Source of the DNA: Heligmosomoides polygyrus polygyrus
Lineage: Eukaryota > Nematoda > Chromadorea > Rhabditida > Heligmosomidae
Reading direction: 5' to 3'
DNA length: 64,000 nucleotides
Assembly (NCBI GenBank): GCA_947396885.1
Contig: OX377205.1
Span: 76,356,969-76,420,968, forward strand
Positions 9,567 to 20,514 of this stretch are shown here, piece by piece (position 1 is the stretch's first letter; every line of letters begins with the position of its first letter). Position numbers and translations under genes: made by a program. Below the pieces are notes generated by a model that saw only the letters and a program-made list of their open reading frames with translations, was not told the DNA's origin and did not search any database.

Positions 9567-10412
9567 CTATTAGCGCCGCCAGCAGCGGCGGCGGGGCAGT
9601 GGTAGGGTGCTCGCTTCACAGGATTGAGGTCATTGGTTCGGTTCCCGTCGCTGATGGCTTTTTTGCATTTTGTAACTTATCTTCGACGAGGACCTATACT
9701 TCCATTTTTAGCACATTTTTGAGCGAACAGCTGATGGCGTCTTGCATTTACGTCTATTTGAAGACGGAAACGTGTTTCAGGTAAAATGTTTTATTCTTGA
9801 CGTGAAGCAAGTCAAAAATTCAAAGCAAAGCAAAAATAAAAAGTAAAAATGAAATCAAAAATCAACAAAACTTAATAAACATAATAAAGAAAAAGTAAAG
9901 GCAGTAGTTAAAAGTCCCGACTCCACCGATACGACTTCGGTAAAAAAAACCTTTTTGACCGAGGTCGTGGATGCCAGATTCGTGATCAGCACCCGAAATA
10001 ACCCCCCCCCCTAGACGAAATTCAGCGAAAAAAATTTTTCGACCGAAGTCGTGTCGGTGGAGTCGGAACTTTTAACTAGTGCCTTTTTTTTTTGTTATGT
10101 TTATTAATTTTTGTTGATTTTTGATTCCATTTTTACTTTTTATTTTTGCTTTGCTTTGAATTTTTGACTTGCTTCACGTCATGAATAAAACATTTTACCT
10201 GAAACACGTTTCCGTCTTCAAATAGACGTAAATGCAAGTCGCCATCAGCCGTTCGCTCAAAAATGTGCTAAAAATGGAATTATAGGTCCTCGTCGAAGAT
10301 AGATCACAAAATGCAAAAAACCTTAAGCGGCGGGGACCGAACCAATGACCTCAATCCTGTGAAGCGAGCACCCTACCACTGCGCTGCTGCCGCTGCTGGC
10401 GGCGCTAATAGC
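9567..10412. mobile_element. 850-bp palindrome with tRNA-like modules in both arms
   Basis: Arms 9567-9899 and 10084-10412 are inverted copies with only scattered mismatches; the left arm is cut by the gap, so the true arms may be longer. Each arm carries a tRNA-like stretch, GGGGCAGTGGTAGGGTGCTC (A-box-like) followed about 45 bases later by TTGGTTCGGTTCCC (B-box-like). An AT-rich inner portion follows. A separate hAT-like MITE occupies the centre exactly. No protein-coding capacity. Confidence 0.8.
9900..10083. mobile_element. hAT-like MITE at the centre of a palindrome
   Basis: 184 bp bounded by GGCAGTAGTTAAAAGTCCCG and its inverted partner ending CTTTTAACTAGTGCC. It shares ends and internal GACCGAAGTCGTG segments with the element at 15260-15534. 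Unlike that copy, no 8-bp target duplication flanks it; the neighbours are the two palindrome arms. Confidence 0.8.
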
Positions 10413-11414
10413 CGAACCGCTGATTACCGCGCAATACTGCGCCCATTGAGCGCGCCTAACACATGGAAGACACGGCGGCTTCCGCCGGCCATAACTCGCT
10501 TAGGAGATCCATTTAGCAAATTTGGTCTACATATCTGTGATCAGCGTCTCGAGCTCTTTCACGTGATATAGGTCTCATCCCGAAGTTCCATGGGAAGCTG
10601 ACGGCATTCCCTGGTTAGAACCGCAGCGACACGATCCAACTGCTTGCACTAGACTTCGGCGGTAAAAGTAGAGTTTGTTGGAAGCAACTCTCAGTTAACG
10701 ATTCCTTCACAGTTCCAACCAACACTGAGCTTTGTCCTTTGACAAGTATGAAGTTCCGGTAGGTTGTCAGCATGGAGATCAGGCTTTGGCGTTGATATCC
10801 CAGATTTTCCAGGTCCGAGCCATTGGCGACTCCGTACGTGGTTTACGTGAAAATCCATTTCTCTTCTATTTATAGAGTTGTTAAGGTCGTCACGAGACTG
10901 TTAAACGGCTTTGTTGGTTAACGCTGAAATGCGGAATCGTCCCAGAAGTCTCGATCTCATCCCTCCCCGTCTTGCTCTGAATCCAGCAAGAAGCCCGGAC
11001 TCAGAGCAAGACGAGGCTTTGCCTTCGATGCGGTGTGCACGCGAGAGTCAACATCTCCTCCGACTGCGCTTCTTTACCCAACACCTTTCACTTGCGGTCA
11101 TTTTAGAGGCTCATCCTTCGATGCCTCAGACTTGCGCCTAAGCGCAACGCTCATAGCTCAGAGCTGACAGAAAAGTTTCAGGCTCATAATGAGAGCCTGA
11201 AACTTTTCTGTCAGTTCTCTGAGACAAATAATTTCAAAAAAAAACCAACGTAACTCTTCCCTGTGAAAAGCTTAACGGCTAATTGTGTTAAGAATTTATG
11301 AGACTCCGAAGTTCTATATGTAAAAGCACCTTATGCGGTATTATCGAAACAAATGAATGCACAGTGAAGACCTTCTCATTGTCTGGTTTCGAAGAATAAA
11401 CACAGGCTACGTAC
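10413..11414. other. No gene recognised (3' flank of the last visible cdk-7 exon)
   Basis: I searched the minus strand here for the next cdk-7 exon (expected to begin VVTRWYRAPE) and found none. A short inverted repeat around 10969-11014 (GTCTTGCTCTGA / TCAGAGCAAGAC) and the hairpin at 11161-11220 are the only structures. Confidence 0.5.
11161..11220. repeat. Near-perfect hairpin, about 25-bp stem
   Basis: AGCTGACAGAAAAGTTTCAG plus GCTC pairs with GAGC plus CTGAAACTTTTCTGTCAG across a short ATAAT loop. It is the size of a miRNA precursor but sits in a repeat-rich intron. Confidence 0.8.
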
Positions 11415-14400
11415 CTGATGTGTGTAAACCTTGTTCGGCGACCCGAAGAACCGCGCCAAACCAAAATCGGCCAGCTTGATACGTCCGGCGCTATTCATCA
11501 GCAAGTTGTTCGGCTTCAGATCCTTAAGTGAGTCATGTTATTCTCATCACAAAGAAGTAGGTGCAAATAGGCTCGGAGAGCGTCACTTGCACTCAATGGA
11601 TAATCGCCCTGGTAAGAAGACACATGTGTGTCCAATTCTATCAAAATTGGAATACCTCAGTTAACCGTAGAGGTAGTACACACCGGTGGTGCATAATTTA
11701 CTTAATTTCGGACAACACAAAACGTGGAATAGGGCCATCCTACAGGGTGACCTTCCCCAGCCTATCTGTGCCAGAAAATAAAGCTGTGCACTCTGACCCT
11801 GTGAAGAATCCAGTGCGCATGAAGAAACTCCAAGCCCAGCAGCGTCTGCATCGTCATGTTCTTGATGTGAGGCGGCATCAGAATGATATCGCGATCCTTG
11901 ACTACGTGCTGAATGAAGAGCATTGCAACGTTAAGCAATACCAGTAGAAGTATCGGGAAAAACAAATTACCTCTAGATCCGTCTCCATGAAATCGAACAC
12001 AAGCTGAATATTGGTACGCGAGCCGATCACGTCGCGCAGCTGAAAATGTAGACCACTGTGAATATTTAGAATAGGAATGCCCTTGCGCTGTGCAGAAAAG
12101 CTGTTCGTTTAGGAATAGGCATAATAACTGTCTTTAAAGAGAGCCCGTACAACCTTTAGTGGTGATGAACTAGAAAGAGAAGCGTTTCCACGTTTGTTTT
12201 GAATATTCATAACTTCCTAACTTCACCCTTTCTTCCTCTTCTAGTTCACCTCCTCCTGAGTAGCCGACTGGTAACGATTTTGAAGCAAGAACTAAAGTGG
12301 GAAAAGGCGATTTCAACTAGATAGCGGACAGTGCCGTTTCTTTCAAGCAATGGAAGCCTCCATGGCGATCCAGAATACGCTTTCTCATCTCCCGCTGTAG
12401 CAAACAACCTTAGTCAACCAAAAAGCTAAACCGGATTTATACCATTTTCACTGCGAACTGGACACTTTTCAAATCAAGAGGGGCACTCTTCTAAGCTAGT
12501 TTCAAAACTTTTAAAATCAAAGCGAACTCTTCCAAATCGAACTTATCTTCATGCACGTTAAACTATGTACAGATTTGAGTTGAGTTGAGTACTGAGTAGA
12601 AGATGGTTAGAATAATTTTTTGTTCACACAAATTGGTGTAACCTTCTTTGAAGTTCTTTAGTTTACCTGCACCAATAAGTGTAATAATTTTATAAAATTT
12701 ATATTTTAGAGAAAAAATATTAAAAAAAAATTGTCTTAAAGTATAGCAAAGAAGCAAGCACATAGCGCATTAAAAGACCACGTATTCAAAGAGTTCGCAG
12801 CAACTTTTATTTGATTGATAGTGTAAACTCCACTTACATAAACCATCAAAACGAGAATATGTGTGTTCTTCACAGTTGTTGTTGTTACATCGTTAGCTGA
12901 TGTCATACTCCATGCTAACAGAAATTGTGCTATCAATCGAATAAAAATAGCGACGCCTTGGAAAAGGGCATACCGCAATCTTTTTTTAGTACTAAAAATG
13001 GTCGCTTCCCTACCCTTAAAATCAAGTTTTAAATCATTATTCTTCCTCATCAAATTAAAATTTTATAAAATTTCAAACAATGTGTTCACTTGTTGATGTA
13101 GATGAATTGAAACATCAATCAAAGTTATAGAGTTTTCTTGAAAAGAAGATTATTCTAACCAATTTATTGAGATTGCAGTTTAACCTGCCTAAAGTCATTT
13201 CGATTTGGAAGAGTTCGCTTTGACATCAAAATTCTCAGCGCAGTTTAGAAGAGTTTCAATTAGATCTGAAAAGTGTCCAATTCAGCGTGAAAGTGGCATA
13301 TTGTACTAAAAGTCGTGAGAGAACAATCCCAGAGTGCCACTTGGGTCCCCTTCTCCTTCACCTTAGCTTACCGAAGGGTTATGTAGCTGCACCAACTCAT
13401 GGATTAATTCTAGAAATGGCATGGGGAAGGGAATCTTCATATGCCCTCTTCCTACAGGATAGCCACCCCAATGGGCGTCTCGTAACGGTAACACACTGCG
13501 GAAAAGAAAGGTAGTGAATATTCTATTACGCCCGCTAAATGTAGAACAACCGCAGCTGTTTCACAGCTGTGATATAGAGGTCTCTTTCTATGCATCCAGA
13601 AAGATTCCACCAGGGACCAAATTCATCAACGACTCACAGCAATCTAACGGAGAAAATACTGCCGAAATCCCTGATAGCGCGGCTCATCAAGCGATATGGT
13701 GAAACAATTCAGCGATATGGTTGTTGATAAGCCGCGCTATAAGAAATTTCGGCTGTATTTTCTCCGTTAAATTGTGTAAGTCGTTGATGAATTCAGCCCA
13801 GGAATACCGGTGGTGCTATCTGCCACGGAGCACAGTGGAAAACGACGATGAAAAGCGCTCTGTCCTTCTCCAGTTTAGCTCCTGCAAGTGAACATAACTG
13901 ACAAACGATGGGTAAAGATTATGGAGAACTGTCCAAGTCCAGCTTTTTGTAGATCTTGGCATGCCGACTCAAAGAGATATGGTGTCTCGTTCGAGCTGTT
14001 GCCCTACATGAATACAATACCGTCCCTGTCTTTTCGTTTTTGGGCGAAATAGGCGCAAAAACTGCCGTTTCCCCACAAATATCTTCAAAGGGGGCTAATC
14101 ATAAAAGAAAAGTAACCAAAGGAATTCAATATGGGCGATCTATCCAATGATATAGGTATCACACAGTGATTAAAAAAAGGCAAATTTGAAACCTGTAAAA
14201 CCTGACCCTTGAATTATCTCGAGCGATAGGAGGGACGCCGCCGTCGGGTTCTATAGGACAACAAAACTATATCTCCTTAAAACCACTGGATGATGCCTCA
14301 TTGATACACATCGCTGGATATATCCCCATATTGGATTCGGATGCTAACTTCTCTTGAATAGGCCACTTTGAAGGGTGTAGTGGAGAAACGACGGTTTTTT

Positions 14401-17400
14401 GCGCCTGTTCCACACAAAACTAAAAGGCAGGAGCGGTATTGTCTTTAAATCAGATGGTACTGCGGCTATAGCTCACCCACGTCTACTTCAATCTACGAGT
14501 GACTGATGATCCTCATCGGCAACTCAAGACACGGTTTGTCGCTCATTTGTACCTATGGCATCGGCTCTTCCTTCTGTTTATTTAGGACTATTATTCTGGA
14601 TGGTAAAATGGTTATGGTAGGTACCATTGCAAATATTCACTTTTCCAAGCTCCATAGCAGGCGATGGTGCTGAAGAAAGCCGAAGAAAGGAGTGAGAAAA
14701 ACTTGATCGACAACTCAAAAAAACTTCGTCCTTGTCTAATACGAAACGCTTAAATCCCTTAAACAAAGAAGACGCTGGTTCTGCACGAGAATAAGGAAAC
14801 ATAACTATGGCCCTGAACTTAGCAAAGTAATGAAGAGTCCCTCGCTACATTTGCCCTCTTGCAGTTGCCTATTTTTTTTTAGAAATTCCTGTACAACACG
14901 AAATGAAACATCGTGGTCCAATCTAAAGCAGCCGGCAGGACTCCATTCCGCACAACTGGTCTTATAAGCCCATTCACGTGCTTTTATTATATAACGTTTT
15001 CATAGCTTTTGAGTACTTCAGTGAGCTGAGTAAAGCATTTCTGAATACTCACCCCAATGATATTGTCGTGATGAATTTCTTGCAAGAGCTTGATTTCACG
15101 AAGCGCTGTTCGGTTGATGCCATCCTTGGCCTCGGCTCGCGAACCGAGCTTGATCTGTAAATAGTCGCGAACTCATTCTTGGTTGCTTCCACCATCTCCT
15201 ATCTATATCGCCCACATGTGGCATCCTCCCCTTTCCACTGTTCGCTTACAAATTTATTTGGCACTAGTTAAAAGTTCCGACTCCACCAACACCACCAACA
15301 CGACTGATCACGAATTTAACATCCGTTTTCCGTTTTACGCTAGAGTACGGTAGGTTACGGAAGGTACGGGTGACTAAGGTAATGGTCACCGATTTCGCCC
15401 AAACTCCAGCGTAAAACGAAAAACGAATGTCAGATTCGTGATCACCACACCAAATAACCCCATTAGACGGAGTTTCAGCGGAAAAAAATTCGACCGAAGT
15501 CGTGTCGATGGAGTCGGAACTTTTAACTAGTGCCATTTATTTTTGCGCTGGTAATCTTCTCCAATATTAATCGCCAGTGTGAAGAGTCTATGACCACGGG
15601 GTAGCACAGTTGGAAATGAAGCCGGCTGTCGCGTGCACCCAATTCCAGGTTCCTCGTTCAGACTTCCCGCTCAGATTAACAGAGCCTCCCCTACCTCTGA
15701 GGTCTATGTGTCGGTACCATTCTCATTTGGGAAGAACAGAACACTGACTTGTTCATCGGCAAGCCGCTGCAAGTCATTGCATAGGGCAAATACGCATTCA
15801 AGCTGCCTCCACCATACCATGTTAGAAATCGAATAAACGTGGATCGGTTAATCAGACAGCGCTGATAGTGAGTGCCGAAACGACTATACCCGAATAGCAG
15901 GGTTCAGATTCAAGTCTCGTCTAGTCACAGTCTTAATCGCAACTAAACATCTTTAGGAGGCCACCCGATTTAGTTGTGCGCTTGAAATGTAAGATTCTCC
16001 TCCACATTCAAACAACAATGGATGGCTCTGATGAAAGAAGCTGATAAACTCAACTCTACCAATACGTCAATGGCCAAAAATCATCAAACAAGCCGAGTAT
16101 AACATGCATGTGCATCTTTTGAGAATGGAACATTCTCCACGTTACAGTGGCGTACTAATTAAACGCCAAGAATCGAAATGTACGCTCGTCATCTTGCAGC
16201 ACTCATCTGAAGCATAGTACTGAAAACCAACAGCCCCAGAGAAGGCCTTTGGTAGATTAATGATGTGCCGTGAGATTGCACTCTCTGTTTCGTTCCAGTT
16301 ATCACAGTGGTACTTCACTATCAAGACTCACCTTTTTGATAGCTACGAAATCGCCCGTCTCCTTGTCTTTAGCCTTGTAGACATTCGCGAACTGAAAAAA
16401 CCGAAAGAATGCGATGCCACAGTAATACCCTTCAGATCCGACTCCAATGCTTGCGTCCATGTTTTCGCGAGCATCGCAATTTTCAGCTTATTTCCAACCA
16501 AAACCAAACCATCCAATTTCAGAAAATGAGGCCACGCGGTAGAAAAACGCATCAATTAATTAAGTTCGGTTCATCGGCTTAAACAATGCATTAATTTGAG
16601 TTCACGAAATTGCCATAAACATAGCATAACTGAGATCGCAGGATAGAGCAAATTTCCTCCAAAGACCTGACAAGGTAAGTTTCCAACTCAAGGTGAGCTT
16701 TTGCGATGCTATTTTGATAGGATATAGGGCCCTGGAGCGGAGTCAAGAACCACAGTTAGTTTTTGCTGAACGCTTTTTTGAAGAACTGAAAAGGAGGTCT
16801 GAAAGCGTGTGCGCAACTATCATCAACCCCTTCGACGCCCCACCAGTTGTACTTCGGTGGCGCAGTTGGTAGGAGGGACCCATCATAGGAGCACATCGGA
16901 GGGGTTTTAAGTTCGAGTCGCGTATTGCTGAAATTTTTGCACATATTAGTTTATTGTTATTACGCTTTCTCATGCTCACAAGAGTCAATTTTAGACCATC
17001 AATGCTTACAACAAACCAAGGCTGCCTATTTGCGCCTTCATAAATGCTGGTTTTTTAAAACAACATCTGTCTGCAATATCATTTCTCTGAAAATTAAGAG
17101 TCCTGTCTTGTCTTCCCTTTTAGTCAACAGCTATGATCCAAATCCATGAAGCAAGTAAAACACAAGCGCTTGTCACACCAACCACATCTTACAAAAGCCA
17201 GTGAGGAAAATCTTCTCCCTGACAAGGAATGACCACTTCTTCTTCGTTGAACGCGTAATCCGTGGTTGTAGCGAAAGGTCCTGGGTGAACATCGACGTAT
17301 CCAGCTGCCACCCACACATATGACAGATACAGAAAGATTCCATTTTCATTATACTACCTCTAATTTGAACCGCTTCTTCTTCCTGACAGTCGATATCTCA

Positions 17401-18734
17401 ATATATGGAGTCTAGAAGGAGTTCTTTTATGGCATCGGCAGCAGCAATCTCTCTGTTTGTCGGAGAAGTGAAATCCAGTGTGAAGGTGGAAAGTAGTCGG
17501 TCGACAACACGTTCAGGTGAAAACGACATTTTTAGTGCACTTATGTACCGATATGGCAGACGTTCATAATATTCAATGGTAAGATAAGCATATTTGTATG
17601 CAGTTACGGTATTATCGGCGATATGGTATGATATGGTGGTGGCGCAGATAGGCTTTGTTGAAAAACTAGCACTTATGAAGGCGACCTTGGTTTGTTGTAA
17701 GCATTGATGGTCTAAAATTTACTTTTGCGAGAATGAGAAAGCGTAATAACAACAAACTAATATGTGTAAAAAAGTTCAGTAGTACGCGATCCGAACTTAA
17801 AACCCCTCCGGTGTGCTCCCACGAGGCGTCCCTCCTACCAACTGCGCCGCCGAGGCACACCCTGTGGAGTGCCGTAGGGGTTGATAGTTGCGCACACGCT
17901 TTCAGACCTCCTTTTCAGGTCTTCAAAAAGGCGTTCAGCAAAAACTAACTGTGGTTCTGGACTCCGCTTACAGGGCCCTACATCCTGCCAAAATTTCGCA
18001 AAAGCTCACTTTGAGTTGGGAACCTTTCCTTGTGAGCTTATTGCTCGGTGACAATGAGAACGTCTACAAAAGCGTTATATTTACTAGGTTCAAAACAAGT
18101 TCATGCGAAATACAATATATTGATAGAAATTCTTCACCTTTTCCACATTCAATGGGATTACCAGAGGACACAATCCTATAATTCAACCCTAAAAGCCGTA
18201 TTCAAACATGCATCGAGAATCCTTCTTGACTCGTGTTATTAAAACTTGGAATGAACTTTCATGAATAAATTCTGAATTCTTCATCAGGAACATTTAACTA
18301 CAGATTAGAAAACTTTCTTAAACAGAGAGCACATTTGTGAGGTAAGCTGCTAAATAGTTTAAACGAAGAACGATATCTTATTTTAACATATAATAGCTTT
18401 TTCAGTGAATGAACTACGGATACCCTCTTTAAGAAAATAAACACTTTTCGCAATATGCAAAGTATGGAAACAATCGATTTTGTTGATTTCTGGAAAGCAA
18501 ACCTTTTCTGTAACCTTTTCTGCTAAAATGATTTTCTATCAATTTTGGCCCAATAAAGGTTTACACTCTGCTTTTGCTATTTTTCAATAAACGAACTTTT
18601 GCTGAAACTTGAGCAAAACTCTCTTGTATAAATTTTTGGCCAAGTAAATGTTCTATGTTCTTCCTAGGAACACTGACCTGTCCTTCTCCAAGATGCTTTA
18701 TCGTTTCGTAGCGCTTCGTTGCTTCCCGACTCAT
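11415..18734 (-). CDS. cdk-7: CDK7 (CDK-activating / TFIIH kinase), N-terminal half, six exons
   Basis: Exons on the minus strand: 18734-18678, 16391-16332, 15154-15053, 12039-11971, 11908-11798 and 11522-11415, all joined in phase 0 (169 residues). Visible kinase features are the glycine loop GEGQFANV split by intron 1, the catalytic lysine in VAIKK, the C-helix NRTALREIK, the hinge [22 protein letters not shown] with the catalytic Asp, the DFG in [10 protein letters not shown], and the T-loop [12 protein letters not shown]. The NRTALRE helix and FGSPN-YTHQ loop are specific to CDK7 rather than to other CDKs. In the family it phosphorylates cell-cycle CDKs with cyclin H and MAT1, and the RNA polymerase II tail within TFIIH, in the nucleus. 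The last exon ends at a GTACGT donor, so about 150-170 C-terminal residues must lie left of the window or be unassembled. The ATG is six bases after a TTTTAG acceptor. Confidence 0.93.
11559..11772. mobile_element. MITE, CGCAAATAGGG family, diverged copy in cdk-7 intron 5
   Basis: GGTGCAAATAGGCTCGG on the left is inverted on the right (CCAGCCTATCTGTGCC), and the interior still matches stretches of the 1186-1405 copy. It makes up most of the 275-bp intron. Confidence 0.65.
12438..13302. mobile_element. 850-bp long-inverted-repeat element, copy A
   Basis: The ends read TATACCATTTTCACTGCGAA and, inverted, from AATATGCCACTTTCACGCTG. Imperfect inverted similarity extends far inward (AACTGGACACTTTTCAAATC on one side, GATCTGAAAAGTGTCCAATT on the other). 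The interior carries a TTTGATTGATAGTGTAAA motif shared with sister copies. It lies in cdk-7 intron 3. There is no coding capacity, so it is a non-autonomous DNA element of unknown superfamily. Confidence 0.7.
13303..13609. other. No gene recognised (cdk-7 intron 3)
   Basis: Intronic sequence between two repeats. Two adjacent 60-75 codon open frames on the plus strand have no family signature. Confidence 0.4.
13610..13802. mobile_element. ATTCATCAACGA foldback MITE, copy 1
   Basis: AATTCATCAACGACTCAC at the left is inverted at the right edge (GTCGTTGATGAATTC), and the arms continue inward through an ACGGAGAAAATAC segment. Three further copies lie at 30423, 30733 and 48024. Confidence 0.8.
14014..14442. 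mobile_element. Foldback element in cdk-7 intron 3
   Basis: ACAATACCGTCCCTGTCTTT at the left is inverted at the right end (GGCAGGAGCGGTATTGT), and the arms continue through GGCGCAAAAACTGCCGTTTC and its partner GAAACGACGGTTTTTTGCGCC. Arms are about 120 bp with mismatches. No open frame of note. Confidence 0.7.
14443..15052. other. No gene recognised (cdk-7 intron 3)
   Basis: Unique-looking intronic sequence up to the donor of cdk-7 exon 3. No splice-supported coding frame seen. Confidence 0.4.
15260..15534. mobile_element. hAT-like MITE with 8-bp target duplication
   Basis: Ends read GGCACTAGTTAAAAGTTCCG inward from both sides. The element is flanked on both sides by ATTTATTT (15252-15259 and 15535-15542), an 8-bp target duplication characteristic of the hAT superfamily. 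It lies in cdk-7 intron 2 and has no transposase. Confidence 0.85.
15598..15835 (+). mobile_element. tRNA-derived SINE-like repeat, diverged copy
   Basis: Starts GGTAGCACAGTTGG (A-box position), then carries GGCTGTCGCGTGCACCC, a weakened B-box region (CTCGTTCAGACTTCCCGC) and the body motif AAGTCATTGCATAGG. It lacks the usual CCTTTAT tail. cdk-7 intron 2. Confidence 0.7.
16670..18032. mobile_element. Long-TIR element enclosing a gene-like segment
   Basis: Arms of about 380 bp (16670-17052 and 17650-18032) are inverted copies. Each arm carries a tRNA-like module, GGTGGCGCAGTTGGTAGGAG with TTTTAAGTTCGAGTC downstream, and AATAACAATAAACTAATATG-type sequence beyond it. The roughly 600-bp centre is not palindromic and contains spliced, protein-like sequence (17038-17529). 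It sits in cdk-7 intron 1. The element's mechanism is unknown. Confidence 0.7.
17038..17529 (-). pseudogene. Spliced gene-like fragment between the arms, with in-frame TGA
   Basis: Minus-strand exons 17529-17358, 17304-17193 and 17086-17038 join in consistent frame through GT-AG introns of 53 and 106 bp, from [14 protein letters not shown] to a stop after LKNQHL. Codon 44 is TGA. With that codon left unresolved the product would be about 110 residues, with a helical N-terminus and the motif [15 protein letters not shown] do not recognise the family. The final exon runs into the palindrome arm, so the piece probably was acquired by the surrounding element, or the element formed around it. The TGA may be a decay mutation or a sequencing error; selenocysteine is unlikely because nematodes have almost no selenoproteins. 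Confidence 0.45.
18033..18677. other. No gene recognised (cdk-7 intron 1)
   Basis: AT-rich intronic sequence with no repeat relationship seen in this window. Confidence 0.4.
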
Positions 18735-18740
18735 GCTCAC

Positions 18741-18750
18741 CTAAAACAGT
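18741..18750 (-). promoter_or_regulatory. Probable trans-splice acceptor of cdk-7
   Basis: Reading on the minus strand, ACTGTTTTAG ends six bases before the ATG, leaving a GTGAGC leader. The distance fits SL trans-splicing. Confidence 0.55.
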
Positions 18751-19242
18751 CGAATCTTAGTGCCTGAGCCTTTGAATCCATATCCTGGCCTCTACTGTTA
18801 CAAGTTCACAAATACTATGGCAGCCTATATGTAAACAAAGACAGAGGAAAGCCTGCAGCAGGACTCCATCACCCCCTGAGTGTTCTTCGGCATTCCCGGG
18901 GATAAGATCGAACAAATGGTGCTCATTAATTGTTACTATGAGCGCAAAGCCATTTAAGACAGCAACAAAACCACCGCCACGAGGTGGCCTGATTGAGAGT
19001 CGTTTCTAACAAGACTAGAGTCGAAGACGATGATATTGATGAAGAAGTAAGAAGAAGTAATTGATGAAGAAGTATATAGAACGTTCGCCTACGCACCCAT
19101 CTATTCGACTCCGCCATTCTCCTTACATTAACGTTCACCATGGAGAATGTCATTTTACGGAAGGTATAACGGTTAGTTGCATCCTCATCAGTGAGATGAA
19201 CACCTCCCGCTTTTATTTGGTATTCATTTTAAGGACACAAAA
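18751..19242. other. 5' flank of cdk-7, no gene recognised
   Basis: Contains a GAAGAAGTAAGAAG-type purine-rich microsatellite near 19035-19075. No conserved exon. Confidence 0.4.
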
Positions 19243-19505
19243 TAGCTCAGGCGGAGGAGCCGGCTGTCGCCTGCACCTGATCCCAGGTTCCTGGTTCGGA
19301 CTTCCCGCACAGGGCAACCAAGCCTTCCATCCTTCCGGGGTCGGTGAATTGGTATCAGACGTGTCTGGGAAGGATAAAGCACTGAATTGTTCATCGGCTG
19401 GCCACCGCAAGTCGTTGTATGGCCAAGTACACATTCAAGACATCTCGTAGTAGAATGCGTGGCGCATCCCTAGAGGGATTGAGTAACACCGTCCTTTATT
19501 CTTTA
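19243..19505 (+). mobile_element. tRNA-derived SINE-like repeat, 5'-truncated copy
   Basis: Has the GCCGGCTGTCGCCTGCACC segment, TCCTGGTTCGGACTTCCCGC (B-box), the body through CGCAAGTCGTTGTATGGCC, and the GGGATTGAGTAACACCGTCC end before a tail of CTTTA repeats. The A-box is degraded. Confidence 0.8.
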
Positions 19506-20514
19506 ATCTTTAATCTTGACGAAGAAAAAACATAGCTTCCATAATGTTGCACCCCAACTCACGACTGACGAAGCGCCGGCAGCTTCTACTTTCCAATATC
19601 AGCACGACTTGGACGTGTGGTTATTTCCACTGTCATAAAACCACGATGCGGAACAACGTGGAGTTCGAATCACGACTTGGCTGACCAAGAAGGACACCAT
19701 AACTGCTTGGGCTTTAGATGCCTGAAGATAGGTTCTAGGCGTTTATTCCAAGCATTGCTTTGGAATTAAGAATAAGATAGTGCACAGCCTCTCGAAGTGC
19801 ACACGAACGACATGATAAATCAGTGGTGCCCACCCACTTGCAAACTTAGCAGTCTCTCACGTCACACAGATTACGTCAACCCCATGCAAAACTGTTTTTA
19901 TACGGACTAATGCAAATTTATAAAAAGTGCAGTGTAGTGACATCACTGCCACAACAGAATTATCCCTCTGTTTTCATTAGCGCCTTTCCTTGGAGTAATA
20001 GCGGACAAACAGCCGACAATGTGGTTATTTTAGAGACTGATTATGCGCATGAATCAAACGGCTCTTCCAGTGCGTCAGCGCGTAAAAACCAGGCTTCTTT
20101 CGGTGAAAGATAGCAGAAAAATGTATACTGAACGGCTTCTAAAAACTTTTCGAACAAAACAACAACGCATCTTAAACGCACTTCACAGCGAAACAATAGA
20201 GGCACAGGTACTTTCGAAGTTTACGGAGGCCGCATGCCGTTAGAGTTTGAACTCACTGATGCATTTAGCTCAACTGCTAGAAGACATTCATCTACTAGCC
20301 TTCCTTTCCATATGGTTCTTTGTTCGTGCTTTTTCCATGACAAATTGCTTTTACTTCATAACAAAGATGAAAAGATAGTGATTAAATGTCGACATAAGCT
20401 GATAAATTATGGAGCCATATTTATTGATGGATAGCATCACTGTCGCTTCCGATGGCCTTCAGGATGCTGTATAGATCTTATAGTGGCCCAGAGTAGTAAC
20501 TTCTCCGCGCCTTT
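19506..20514. other. No gene recognised
   Basis: A GAGTTCGAATCACGAC string near 19650 resembles a tRNA B-box but has no partner A-box. Open frames of 66-67 codons around 19910-20434 lack any family signature. Confidence 0.4.

Noticed and set aside
9234..9784. Open frames running through the N gap
   Set aside because: They are open only because N does not encode a stop.
16850..16930. Intact tRNA gene
   Set aside because: A- and B-boxes are present, but no full cloverleaf with a paired acceptor stem forms, and the unit is repeated in inverted orientation at 17780-17870.
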